From: CAZSDP01 sp964605665 | GTDB taxonomy: Bacteria; Planctomycetota; UBA8108; UBA1146 | Reading direction: 5' to 3' | DNA: 64,000 nt | Assembly (NCBI GenBank): GCA_964605665.1 | Contig: CAZSDP010000007.1 | Span: forward strand, 84,447-148,446 | Part shown: one piece after another, positions 16,576 to 25,276 of the stretch | Position numbering within the stretch: position 1 is the stretch's first letter | Layout: every line of letters begins with the position of its first letter | Notes under the pieces: model-generated | The model's database searches: none | The model's input: only the letters and a program-made list of their open reading frames with translations | Told to the model about the DNA's origin: nothing | Translations under genes and position numbers: made by a program

Positions 16576-17987
16576 AGTCAAAACATTGGATCCGATGGCA
16601 GGTCGCTCTCCAGATCGCTCTGGTGATTTGGATCGTGTGGGTGGTCAATGCCTGGGCGTTCCGTCACTCTTGGCGAATCGACCTCACTCGAGATCAGCGC
16701 TACGTCATCGCTCCTGAAACCAAGGACTTCCTTCGAACCCTACCGAAGAGAGTCGACATCGTTGTTCCCTATTCATTTGGTCCGGGAGCGAAGGATCGGC
16801 TTCAGTCTCGAATCTTGCGCCGTGCGATTCGGACCATCGAGGAGTTCGAACTCGTCAATCCCTACTGTCGACTCGCCGAAGAGATCGACATCGTTCGAGA
16901 TCCACTGCGCTGGCAGCAGCGACGTGAAGAGCTCGGTCTCGATCAGCCAAATCGCCTCTATCTCATCGCAGGGGACCGCAGAGAGTTGGTCACTCTCGAT
17001 GATCTCGCCGTCATTTCAGAGGACCCCGAAGCGCCGGAGATCCTACGGGAGAGGGTTCCCGAGGCTCTGGCAGCGGCACTGGAGCGAGTGGTGCTCAATG
17101 ATGCTCCGCGCGTTTTGCTGACGACGGGTCATGGGGAGAGTTCACTCGGGGATGATCGACCGAATATCGGTCTCTCCGAGTTCCGGAGAGACTTGCAAGA
17201 TCGTGGCTTCCTGATCGAGACGATCGACCTGCGGCAGGGGGGGGTGATTCCCGAAGGGATCGACGTGTTGATCGTGATTGCAGGCAGTATGGGAAGCGAC
17301 CTCGCCTTTGAGCCCTTTGGGCCTGACGCGAGGGCTGAAGTCATGCGTTATCTCGATCGGGGTGGATCACTTTTCTTGCTGCTCCCGTTCGATGGCCTCT
17401 CCGGTCTCGAATCGATCTGCGAGTCAGCTGGGATCACGGCCGGTCACGGCATCGTTCACAGTGCGTCGTCGACCCAAGGGGTCGGTGCGATTCGCGTGGC
17501 TGAGTATCTTGAAGGTCACCCGATCACCGATCGTTTTGAGAGTGGAGCTGATTTCGTCGAGATCGCGAGCTTCCGTCCTTTGTTGGTGACAGATCAAGCG
17601 GAGGCGTTGGTTTCGAGTTCGGCAGACTCGTGGCTCGAGATCGATATCGACGGTCGTCAGGCTGCAGATGAACCGGCCGGTCCTTTCGTCGTCGCGGCGA
17701 TCTCTCAGGCGAAAGAGGGTGGGAAACTGGCGGTGTTCGGTTCGTGGACTCCGGTTCTCGATGTCTTTCACCGGGGGCATTCACGTCGACTCCTCCTCTT
17801 GACTCTCGATTGGTTGACCGATCGCGAAGGGCCTGCGGCAGGAGTAGGCCGCGTTGATTCCAGAGATCGAGTCGATCTGACTCCCGAAGCATTGAGTGCG
17901 CTCTCCTGGATTTCGATCGTCTTCCTTCCCGGTTCAGTGGTGTTGCTGGGGACGGTCGTGTGGACATTTCGGAGGCGGCTCCGATGA
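16566..17987 (+). CDS. Gld-type ABC auxiliary membrane protein, GldG-like
   Basis: 473 aa anchored by an N-terminal membrane helix (WQVALQIALVIWIVWVVNAWAF) and a C-terminal one (WISIVFLPGSVVLLGTVVWTF), with a large extracytoplasmic domain between. RIDLTRDQRYVIAPETKDFLRTLPKRVDIVV matches the start of the GldG/ABC auxiliary family (DLT--K-Y-LSP-T---L--L---V-I). LLTTGHGESSL...LSEFRRDLQDRGFLIETIDL...DVLIVIAG is the Rossmann-like middle part. The substrate is unknown. It overlaps both neighbours, so the four genes 14855-19744 are one transcription unit. Confidence 0.85.
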   Translation: MDMKSKHWIRWQVALQIALVIWIVWVVNAWAFRHSWRIDLTRDQRYVIAPETKDFLRTLPKRVDIVVPYSFGPGAKDRLQSRILRRAIRTIEEFELVNPYCRLAEEIDIVRDPLRWQQRREELGLDQPNRLYLIAGDRRELVTLDDLAVISEDPEAPEILRERVPEALAAALERVVLNDAPRVLLTTGHGESSLGDDRPNIGLSEFRRDLQDRGFLIETIDLRQGGVIPEGIDVLIVIAGSMGSDLAFEPFGPDARAEVMRYLDRGGSLFLLLPFDGLSGLESICESAGITAGHGIVHSASSTQGVGAIRVAEYLEGHPITDRFESGADFVEIASFRPLLVTDQAEALVSSSADSWLEIDIDGRQAADEPAGPFVVAAISQAKEGGKLAVFGSWTPVLDVFHRGHSRRLLLLTLDWLTDREGPAAGVGRVDSRDRVDLTPEALSALSWISIVFLPGSVVLLGTVVWTFRRRLR

Positions 17988-19744
17988 ATTCGCGGACCAC
18001 GATTCGACTCGCGGTAGTGGCGGTGCTCATCACCTTGCTGGCTTGGTGGGACGCGGGTCGTACAGAATTCCACTTCCAACGCGACCTCGATCAGCCATTC
18101 CGATTCCCAGCTTCCGCTGTTCGAGGGCTTGAGATCACCTCCCAAGGAAACGTCATCCAACTCGAGCGAGAGGGAGAGCAATGGCGCATCTCTTCCCCGA
18201 TAGAGTTCCCCGCTTCGAGCTCTGCGGTGGAGGTTTTTACCTCCCAGCTGAAAGAGCTGCGGGTTCGTGGAGAGGGAGAGGGGGAGACCGCGCTCGGCCT
18301 CTCCACCCCGCAGGAACAGATGTTGGTCGATGTTGCTGGACGCGCTCCAACGGTGATCGGGTTTGGTGACGCCCATCCGACTCTGCCGTACCGATACGCA
18401 TCGATCGATGGGGAGGTGGTCCTGATCGATCCACTTCTCGGCGAGTTGGTGGAAGTGGTGACCGTCGACGATTTGAGAGAAACCGCTTTGTGCGACATTC
18501 CACCGATTCGGGTGGAGTCGTTGAGCATCGAGCGGCCAGAAGGGAGCTTTCAAGTCGCGCGTGAGGGAGATCTCTGGCAACTGATCGAACCGACCACCGG
18601 AGATGCGGAGCCCGAAGTGGTCCGCCGCGCTTTGGAAGGGCTGAATGGCTGGGGGATTCACAGCTTCGTCGCCGATGGGGTGTTCGATCGAGAGGAACTG
18701 GGGTCTTACGGACTCGCAGAGCCGGAGCTTCGAATCAGCGTTGTGGAGAGAGGAACCGGTCGCACCGTCGCCCTCGGTGTCGGCGATCGAATCGAGCTTC
18801 CTGAAGGTGGGGGAGCGGGGGTCTATCTCTATCTCGAAGAGACGGGGACGGTCGTGCGAGCGACCGCGGCACTTTTGGCTCGTCTTCCCGGGACCCCTGA
18901 CGCGGTGCGAAGTCGTCTGCTGGTGCGTGTACCTCGTCCCGATGTGGTCGGCGTAACAGTCCTCGGTGATTACCGTCGAGTGGACTTGGTGCGGGATGGA
19001 CGAGGCGCCTGGAGAGTGAGCTGGTCTGCCGATGGGATTTCGGTTCCAGCATCGAGTGAGCTGGTCGCCACGATGCTCGAGTCTCTCCGGGGAGCAACGG
19101 TGGAGCAATTTGTTGATTTCGATAGCCGTAATTTACAGAAGTATGGATTTGACCGTCCGGTGCTCGAGATCGAGATTCGTCTTCCAGGAGGAGAGAAGGA
19201 GGGAGTGCTGGTGGGCGCCCCCGTCTCGGAAGGATCGAATCAACGTTATGTGCTGAACCCACGGTGGACTCGAGCGGGCATTGCCGTCTTCCCTGACTTG
19301 GATCGTTGGCGCCGCGCTCCATTTACCTTGAGATCGGACCAAGTCATTTCGATCCCGGCGGAGTCGATGCGTTGTGTTCGCGTGAGTGATCCAGAGGGGC
19401 GGAGTCGCACCTATGTCCGTCCAGGTTCGACTTGGCGGCTCGAAGGATCATCCTCTGATCCGGCGTTGTCACAACCGCTGCGTCAGGCCCTCTCCTCCTT
19501 GGTGACGCTGACCGCGACCCGCTGGGATCCAAGTGTTCCCCTTCCTCCTGGGCCGGAGGACTTCGCCTTGAAAGTGGAAGTCCTGCCCCTCGATGGGGAG
19601 AATCGCAGACCGTGGACCACTCTCTGGGTGGGGACTCGAACTTCCCAGGGGCGCGCCATCCGGGTGGGAGACACGGGATGGGTGCTGATTTACGAAGCTT
19701 CCCGTGAGAAGGACCTTTTCTCCCCTCTAGACTCGTCTCTTTGA
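17984..19744 (+). CDS. DUF4340-family membrane-anchored protein
   Basis: 586 aa with a single N-terminal anchor (TIRLAVVAVLITLLAWWDAG) followed by repeated units of the type VRGLEITSQGNVIQLEREGEQWRISSPIEFPASSSAV, characteristic of DUF4340. Further units are VESLSIERPEGSFQVAREGDLWQLIEP and VVGVTVLGDYRRVDLVRDGRGAWRVSW, so there are at least three. These proteins regularly follow GldG-like genes and are thought to work with the exporter; no mechanism is known. I place the start at the ATG of the ATGA overlap (17984), which has GGAGG eight bases upstream, rather than at a GTG eight codons earlier. Confidence 0.85.
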   Translation: MNSRTTIRLAVVAVLITLLAWWDAGRTEFHFQRDLDQPFRFPASAVRGLEITSQGNVIQLEREGEQWRISSPIEFPASSSAVEVFTSQLKELRVRGEGEGETALGLSTPQEQMLVDVAGRAPTVIGFGDAHPTLPYRYASIDGEVVLIDPLLGELVEVVTVDDLRETALCDIPPIRVESLSIERPEGSFQVAREGDLWQLIEPTTGDAEPEVVRRALEGLNGWGIHSFVADGVFDREELGSYGLAEPELRISVVERGTGRTVALGVGDRIELPEGGGAGVYLYLEETGTVVRATAALLARLPGTPDAVRSRLLVRVPRPDVVGVTVLGDYRRVDLVRDGRGAWRVSWSADGISVPASSELVATMLESLRGATVEQFVDFDSRNLQKYGFDRPVLEIEIRLPGGEKEGVLVGAPVSEGSNQRYVLNPRWTRAGIAVFPDLDRWRRAPFTLRSDQVISIPAESMRCVRVSDPEGRSRTYVRPGSTWRLEGSSSDPALSQPLRQALSSLVTLTATRWDPSVPLPPGPEDFALKVEVLPLDGENRRPWTTLWVGTRTSQGRAIRVGDTGWVLIYEASREKDLFSPLDSSL

Positions 19745-19853
19745 TCTCTAGCCCCAAGTCTCCGCCTCTTCGAACCGATATTTGAGCAGGGTCCCAGCAA
19801 GAGCCCGCCTGAGGATCACCAGTGAGTTCTCCAGAGGAAGGTAGCGGTGCGAC

Positions 19854-20786
19854 ATGGTCGTAGCGGCGGGAGAGGTCTGCGAGGAGACGCTTGCAGACGG
19901 AGTACGACTTCGAAGAGTGTTCTATGGCGACTCTTCCCAAGAACCTCGTGTTTCGATCATCATTCCCACCCGAGATGGGGAACGACGTGGACTCCTCGAC
20001 AAGCTTTTGACCGACCTCGAAAATCAGTCGCTCGATTCCTTTGAACTCCTCTTGGTGATCGGTGACCGTCGCCAGGGGCGAGCGATCAATCGCGGAGTCC
20101 GGCGAGCTCGATCCGATGTCATCGCAACGATGGATGACGACACCGTCCTCGGACCCCGAGATCTACTCGAACGCCTCATCGATACCCTTCGGTCCGATGA
20201 ACAGATCGGTATGGTTGGTGCGAGCACCGTGGTTCCTGAGGGATCTTCTCGATTTCAGCGGTTGGCTTGTCGACAGATTCCGCGGCGCTTTTTCCCGATC
20301 CAGGAGGCGATCGTCGATTCCGACATGGTTCAGCACCCTTGCCTGGTGATGGAGAAGAAGCGATTCCTAGAGATTGGCGGGGAAGACGAAGAATTGATCC
20401 GCGGTCTCGATCCGCTGCTGCGGTGGAAAGTCCGCGAGCATGGTTGGCGCGTCGTCATCGCCCCCGGTTGCTGGGTGGGGCACCCACTTCCAGAAGGTTG
20501 GCTCTCGATCATTCGCATGTATTTCCGTAATGGTCGCGGAAGCGCCTTCGCACAGAGGCATTACCCAGAGCGGATCTATCAACTCGATGCAGGTTATCGC
20601 GGGGACGAGTTCGCTCCTCACCGGTCATTGTGGCGCAGGGCTCTTGCCCATCCCGCCCGACTCCTTCGAGAAATTGCCACCGCCCGGTGGATTGCCGCAT
20701 CGGCACAGCTCGCCTACCTCTTTGGCTATGCCCGGGAATGGGTGGGCGGGGAGCGTCCGGAAAAGGCCGTAGTTCCCGGCCGCTGA
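19854..20786 (+). CDS. Family 2 glycosyltransferase
   Basis: 310 aa GT-A fold enzyme. VSIIIPTRDGE is the nucleotide-sugar entry strand, and VIATMDDDTVLGPRDL holds the DxD-type metal motif (DDD). The later acidic GGEDEELIRGLDPLLRWKVREHGWRVVIAPGCWVGHP resembles the ED/acceptor side of GT2 enzymes acting on polysaccharides or glycolipids. There is no strong membrane helix; a weakly hydrophobic C-terminus suggests a peripheral membrane location. The start is the ATG at 19854, with AGGAAGG somewhat far (12 bases) upstream. Donor and acceptor cannot be told. Confidence 0.82.
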   Translation: MVVAAGEVCEETLADGVRLRRVFYGDSSQEPRVSIIIPTRDGERRGLLDKLLTDLENQSLDSFELLLVIGDRRQGRAINRGVRRARSDVIATMDDDTVLGPRDLLERLIDTLRSDEQIGMVGASTVVPEGSSRFQRLACRQIPRRFFPIQEAIVDSDMVQHPCLVMEKKRFLEIGGEDEELIRGLDPLLRWKVREHGWRVVIAPGCWVGHPLPEGWLSIIRMYFRNGRGSAFAQRHYPERIYQLDAGYRGDEFAPHRSLWRRALAHPARLLREIATARWIAASAQLAYLFGYAREWVGGERPEKAVVPGR

Positions 20787-20815
20787 ATTGGGGGGATCAA
20801 CACCCTCTGGAGCAC

Positions 20816-20893
20816 CGTCCCCAGGACCACCGTCCCCAGGAGCAACGTCCCCAGGAGCAACGTCCCCAGGAGCAACGTCCCCAGGAGCAACGT
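20816..20893 (+). repeat. Tandem repeat, 15-base unit, five copies plus a degenerate one
   Basis: CGTCCCCAGGA recurs at 20816, 20831, 20846, 20861 and 20876, exactly 15 bases apart. A decayed copy (CGTGCTCC) is at 20891. Copies 3-5 are identical over the full unit. It lies 30 bases after a glycosyltransferase stop and 100 before the next gene. Being a multiple of three it is open in several frames, but I see no gene supporting its translation. Confidence 0.9.
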
Positions 20894-20992
20894 GCTCCGT
20901 TGCCAGCCGTCTTTATCTTTGCTGCGAGGTCAGTCATGAGACCTCCCTCGAAGGGGTTTGCCCAATGTGGGCAACTGGCATAGGATCAGCAC

Positions 20993-22393
20993 ATGAAAAG
21001 ACTTCTCGATGGGCTGCTCCTGGTGTTGCTGATCGGAACCCCCATCTTTCTCTTCTTTACTCTTCCAGAGCGCTCAACCTCAGGCTCTTCAGCAGACCTC
21101 TCGCGGGAGTTGTCCCTCCCCGATTCAAAGCGAGGTCAGGACCTCGATCCTGGACAAGGTCGGGAAGACTCTGCGTCCGATCAGATTGAGGTTCGGGAGC
21201 TTCCAAAGTCTCCTTCAGAGTTGGAGATCAACTCTGCTGCAGACCTGGTCTGGGAGGGCTTTCTCTTTCGAGGTGGCGAGTCCCTTGTGAAAGGTCCGGT
21301 CCCTCTCTTTCTCGATGGCGTGCCGGTCCCACTTTGGGCGGATGACAATGGTCGATTCCAATTCACGGTGACCGGTCGAGAGCTCGCTCTCGGAGTGCCC
21401 GATCTCGGCGGAGAGTTCGACTCGGTCGCGCCTCGGCTTCTGATTGCCAAAGCAGAAGGGGGAGCTCTTCTCTCGGTGCATCAGTACGTCGGGGTGGAGC
21501 AAGGAAAAGTTCTTCCTGACAACTCGCGACTGATCACTCCTCAAAGCGCACTATTGGTCCAATTCGACGACGGAGCTTCGCCACATTTACTGGTCCGTGG
21601 GGTGGCAGAATTGCCCGACGGAGCAACGGTAGCGGTGAGACTTATCGCTGCCGGTCACGTGCTCGAATCGACACTGCTGAGGGTTCGAGGACAGAGTTTC
21701 TCTGGCGAATTGCCTCTCTCTTCCCGCGACTATCACGCAGGCAGATATCAATTGCAGTTCGCCTGGGGACCGGGATTGGCCACCAGATCGACCCTCACGG
21801 CGATGGGGGATAGCGAATGGGCATTGCTGGACGGCGAGTTCCAGGTCGATGAGGGGGTGTTCTTTAGCACTCCTGAGGAGGCTCGAAGGCAGAAGCGGAT
21901 CATTCGAGAGTTTTATCGACGCGCTCTCGAAAACCTCGAGGGGGCCAGAGACTTCGTGCAGGTTGTGGGCGCAAGGGCGCGGGGGAAACGCAATCGACTG
22001 GTCCAAGACCCAGAGCGCGCAGCGCGCTTACGCCGGCACTCCCTCGCTCCTCTAGAAGGCGAGCTTTTCAATGGCCGGAAGTTGGACAAAGACACTTGGC
22101 GACGATTGATCGACGAGAAGCTGCCAGAGGTGGCTCAACCTTATCTCGAGGTTGAGGAGATGCCATGGTGGCAGAGCCACCCGCAAGCGGCGCACAATCT
22201 GGCGATGATGGCGCAACAGCTTCTCAAGTATTCGAAGCTTGAATCGACTCTCGTCTACCGTCATCTCGGGTGGCGAGCGAGTGTGTCGAACCACGTGCAG
22301 AATTTCGACTTCGGTCCCGAAGTCGAAAAGCAGCAGACACTTCTTCGTCTGCAAAATTTCTCCGATGCGGTCCGAGGGTTCACCGGGCTTTGA
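20993..22393 (+). CDS. Membrane-anchored protein of unknown function
   Basis: 466 aa, not recognised. An N-terminal signal anchor (RLLDGLLLVLLIGTPIFLFFTL) is followed by a low-complexity Ser/Asp stretch to about residue 75. Beta-rich segments come next (DLVWEGFLFRGGESLVKGPVPLFLDGVPV...DNGRFQFTVTGREL), which look like carboxypeptidase-regulatory or Ig-like folds (a guess). The last ~170 residues are helical and charged (EEARRQKRIIREFYRRALENLEG). It is predicted extracytoplasmic. It ends six bases from the end of the convergent gene at 22400, so the two share a terminator region. Confidence 0.65.
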   Translation: MKRLLDGLLLVLLIGTPIFLFFTLPERSTSGSSADLSRELSLPDSKRGQDLDPGQGREDSASDQIEVRELPKSPSELEINSAADLVWEGFLFRGGESLVKGPVPLFLDGVPVPLWADDNGRFQFTVTGRELALGVPDLGGEFDSVAPRLLIAKAEGGALLSVHQYVGVEQGKVLPDNSRLITPQSALLVQFDDGASPHLLVRGVAELPDGATVAVRLIAAGHVLESTLLRVRGQSFSGELPLSSRDYHAGRYQLQFAWGPGLATRSTLTAMGDSEWALLDGEFQVDEGVFFSTPEEARRQKRIIREFYRRALENLEGARDFVQVVGARARGKRNRLVQDPERAARLRRHSLAPLEGELFNGRKLDKDTWRRLIDEKLPEVAQPYLEVEEMPWWQSHPQAAHNLAMMAQQLLKYSKLESTLVYRHLGWRASVSNHVQNFDFGPEVEKQQTLLRLQNFSDAVRGFTGL

Positions 22394-22399
22394 GGTCGT

Positions 22400-23218
22400 C
22401 TAGCTGCTTTTTTCCTTCTCACCGGTGAGGAGAATGTGGCTGTTCTCCTGTAGGTATTCGATGACCCGTCCTCGATGATCGGTCCAAAGCTTCGCCTTCA
22501 GAGCATGGGCCTCAATCTGCCACCGATCTCGCCGTTCATTCCCCTCTCCTTCAGTCCGTTCGTGGCGAATCGTGTACGGCATCACGCCGTTACTGGTGGG
22601 AATGCTCGCGGCGAAGGGAACGAAGAGATTCGCTTTTCCGTCGGGAGCAATCTGGCGGAGATAAGGCCCGAGAAGTACCCAATGCTCAAAGCACTGGTCG
22701 CCGAGGATCCAAATCGGGTCAGCGAGTGGGATCTCGCGACGGTGGAGTTGGGGCGCATCGTCTTTCCGAGAGAGGGTGGCTTTCCCGTCCTCGAATCGGA
22801 CGGCGACGTCGGTCGTCTCCTCTCCGAAGATGGAGGCGCTCGTGGTCAGTGTACGCCGGTAACGCACCGGTTTCCGGATCGTGTGGTCAGAAAAGCGAAT
22901 CTCACTCGATCCGGTCAATACTCGCCCTGCTCGGGAGTAATCGAGAGTGCCCCGGGCGATCAATTGGGGGGCTTTGTCCTCTTGTTGGACGGTTTCCAAC
23001 CAGAAGATGGTTTTCGCGACTTCAACCCCCTGAAAAATCCATGAATAACTGTATTCGACTCCGATTTTGTAGGGGAGCTCCGGCCATGGAGCAGTCTTTC
23101 CCTCAGTTTTTTCCTTCTTCTCGTCCTCCGTGGCAGGGTTTTGAGCCGCGATTGGAAGGGCGTTTGAGAGAAGGATTAAGATGCTTAATAGCAACGACTT
23201 AATGGCGATTCTTGGCAT
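22400..23218 (-). CDS. Secreted protein of unknown function
   Basis: 272 aa from the ATG at 23218, selected because GAGGGG lies seven bases upstream and a clear signal peptide follows (RIAIKSLLLSILILLSNALPIAAQ, probable cleavage after AAQ). The open frame reaches 27 codons further upstream without support. The mature part starts with an acidic/Lys linker and then alternates strands (YKIGVEYSYSWIFQGVEVAKTIFWLETV...TLDYSRAGRVLTGSSEIRFSD), suggesting a beta-barrel-like or lipocalin/LolA-type sandwich. The function is unknown. It is convergent with the membrane-anchored gene before it. Confidence 0.65.
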   Translation of the reverse strand: MPRIAIKSLLLSILILLSNALPIAAQNPATEDEKKEKTEGKTAPWPELPYKIGVEYSYSWIFQGVEVAKTIFWLETVQQEDKAPQLIARGTLDYSRAGRVLTGSSEIRFSDHTIRKPVRYRRTLTTSASIFGEETTDVAVRFEDGKATLSRKDDAPQLHRREIPLADPIWILGDQCFEHWVLLGPYLRQIAPDGKANLFVPFAASIPTSNGVMPYTIRHERTEGEGNERRDRWQIEAHALKAKLWTDHRGRVIEYLQENSHILLTGEKEKSS

Positions 23219-24193
23219 TGGTGAACCCCTCGCAGTTCCTGCTGATGCACATGCTGAGTCTGAATGCGTGAGCGGTCTTCCCAACGGAGGGGATCTCAAA
23301 GCGTAATGGATCAGTACGATTCATAAGGGATCTTTACTTCGAATTCAGAGGAAGAGCCAGTGAATCGGCTCCACCGATTTTCCGGAGTAAAGCGAACCCA
23401 AGACGCTTTGAGGATTTCCAAGTCTGAGCGAAGGACGTTTTCGCACCGCTGAGGACGTCGTCACTCTCGGATGAAACGACTGCGGGACCACTTTTGATCC
23501 GCATTGGGCAGTTTTGCCTGAAATCAGGAGCGAATACCTCAATTGCTCACTTTTTGACTGGCCGCTGATTCAAGTCTTCCCCTTGGGAGGCTTGTTAAGA
23601 CGGGTTTCCCCAGCGATTGGTGTCCGACACCAATCGGTCGTGGGTGAAGTGTCACAGGAAATTCCTGAGTCTGAGTTCTGGATCTCCAAGAGGATTCGGG
23701 AAAGGGCTCTCGAAGGCGCTCGCGAGCAAATGGGGTTCTTGGTGATTCTTTCACCGAGAATCGACGCAAGCGGAGCGAGGCTTGCTGAACCTTCTCGGGA
23801 AGGTGCGCGGATGGTCGGCTTCTTCTCGAGAAGCCGTAACTGCTTGAGGAGAGCAGACGCGCCTGAAGAGAGGGACCGACCACTGGTCCTTGCAGGGCCG
23901 GTGAGAGTTAGATTTGAGTGACCGTTTCTGGAGGATCACCTTCCTCGGAGATTGGTGACGAAGGATGGATGCCATAGCTGAGAACGAGTGCTTTGGGCCC
24001 GATCGATGGCCCTGAGTCGGTTCAATTTCAGCGCCGCTGGATGGTGCGGTTTATGGCGGGTTCGAGCACAGATCGAGGTCAACCGAAGCGAGTCTTCGGT
24101 AGACGGGTTTCCTCTGGATGGGTCGATGACCCTTTCTCAGTGGCGATCCGATCGACTCTCTCTTAGCTCGGACGAAAGAGAGCAGGGAGGCCT
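23219..24193. other. Long non-coding divergent region with several perfect hairpins
   Basis: About 975 bases between divergent genes. Two medium open frames overlap on opposite strands (23514-23921 plus, 23539-23883 minus) but neither has a ribosome-binding site, family resemblance or plausible composition. Hairpins stand out: CGATTGGTGT-CCG-ACACCAATCG (23614-23636, 10 bp), CGGCTTCT-TCTCG-AGAAGCCG (23816-23836, 8 bp), CCGAAG-CGAGT-CTTCGG (24083-24099) and GGGTC-GAT-GACCC (24120-24132). A structured RNA or regulatory region is possible; no known RNA family was recognised. Confidence 0.5.
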
Positions 24194-25216
24194 ATGCGCC
24201 GCGACCTTTCTTTGATTCGACGCCTCGAGAAAATTGAAAAGGAAATGGGCTACTGTCAGATCAAGCTCGAAAAAGAGCAGCGTCTGTCGATCCAGGCCCG
24301 TTTTTTGTCGATCTGCGCGACTCAGCTTTCTGAGGCGGTGGATCGCTATTCGTCTGCAGTGGTGGAAGAAGAACTCCACGGGAATCGACTGGGGACGCTC
24401 TCATTCCGAGAGGTTCAGATTGAGGTTTCCACCGGTGTTCGCTCTGAGTTGGTCCATGGACTCCGTGACAGATTCCGCGCGGTGGGGCTGGTGCACCCAC
24501 TGAAAGAAGAGCTGGAAGTCACTCAGCGAGAACTGGAAGATATTGAGAAGAAGCTCGCCACTTTTTCCGCATTCCACCAAAAGAAGCAAGGATTAGAGAA
24601 GGAGCGCCGCCACGCTTTGCTCGGTTTCGAGATGAACGGCGAAGAGCCGATCATTGGGATTTCCAGGGAGTTTGAAGAGACGGAACAAAACTGGAATGTT
24701 CTGACCGAAGACTTGATGAACTATGACGATGCTCTCTTCCACCTCGGCAGGGCAGTCGACTATCTGACCTCCGCGCGAAATTTCGTTCTCAGTTCACGGA
24801 GCCAATTCTTGGTCGAAGACTGGATTGCGAACGGATATCTGATCGATCTCTTCAAGCACAGCACCGTGGGGCGAACCAAAGAGATGATCGAAGGAGCTGA
24901 CCGCAACCTCAAGCTCGGGTTGAGGGAATTGATCTGTCTCGAAGATTTCTCCGCCGAGCTCGTCGACTTTGAGCAGCTGAGTTTGCCATTTGTAGACGCC
25001 TTGTTCGACGATCTATTCATGGAGGGGCGACTGACCTCGAGCCTGAAATTGATCGAGAAGAGGCTGGAACGCACCGCGCAGCTTCGAGACGCGTTGGAAG
25101 AAACGCGGGAGGCGGTGTTTCTCCGACAGTCGAAGCATGAAGAGACCCGCGAACGACTCTTTTTGCAGATCGGCGATGAACGGCGCAAACTGACCCTCGC
25201 TCCACCGAGAGCCTAG
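24194..25216 (+). CDS. Coiled-coil protein of unknown function
   Basis: 340 aa, cytosolic, no signal peptide. Rich in Glu, Arg, Leu and Lys with long helical heptad-like stretches at the start (LIRRLEKIEKEMGYCQIKLEKEQ), the middle (LKEELEVTQRELEDIEKKLATF) and the end (LIEKRLERTAQLRDALEETRE). The central part (LFHLGRAVDYLTSARNFVLSSRSQFLVEDWIANGYLIDLFKH) is reminiscent of helical bundle proteins. No catalytic motif is seen. GGGAGG lies three bases before the ATG, unusually close. It converges on the E1-like gene, with a shared hairpin between them. Confidence 0.65.
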   Translation: MRRDLSLIRRLEKIEKEMGYCQIKLEKEQRLSIQARFLSICATQLSEAVDRYSSAVVEEELHGNRLGTLSFREVQIEVSTGVRSELVHGLRDRFRAVGLVHPLKEELEVTQRELEDIEKKLATFSAFHQKKQGLEKERRHALLGFEMNGEEPIIGISREFEETEQNWNVLTEDLMNYDDALFHLGRAVDYLTSARNFVLSSRSQFLVEDWIANGYLIDLFKHSTVGRTKEMIEGADRNLKLGLRELICLEDFSAELVDFEQLSLPFVDALFDDLFMEGRLTSSLKLIEKRLERTAQLRDALEETREAVFLRQSKHEETRERLFLQIGDERRKLTLAPPRA

Positions 25217-25241
25217 AGCGACTTGTGTCGGGAGCTCGTTG

Positions 25242-25266
25242 GGGGACAACATTCAGGGTTGTCCCC
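25242..25266. terminator. Hairpin between convergent genes
   Basis: GGGGACAAC (25242-25250), loop ATTCAGG, GTTGTCCCC (25258-25266): a perfect 9-bp stem placed exactly between the stops of the coiled-coil gene and the E1-like gene. There is no T-run on either side, so it may act as a bidirectional terminator of reduced strength or as a 3'-end protector. Confidence 0.55.
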
Positions 25267-25276
25267 GAAGCTTGAC

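Noticed and set aside
17768..19108. 446-codon open frame on the minus strand
   Set aside because: Fully antisense to the GldG-like and DUF4340 genes, Arg/Ser/His-rich as expected for a high-GC shadow frame, no motif.
20816..20893. CRISPR-like repeat array
   Set aside because: The units are directly adjacent without spacers and no cas genes are present.
20788..21189. Open frame translating the 15-base repeat as SPGAT units
   Set aside because: It starts inside the repeat, has no ribosome-binding site and runs out of frame through the next real gene; the periodic peptide is only a result of a repeat length divisible by three.
23514..23921. Two overlapping opposite-strand open frames in the long gap
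   Set aside because: Neither has a ribosome-binding site, recognisable motif or protein-like composition.
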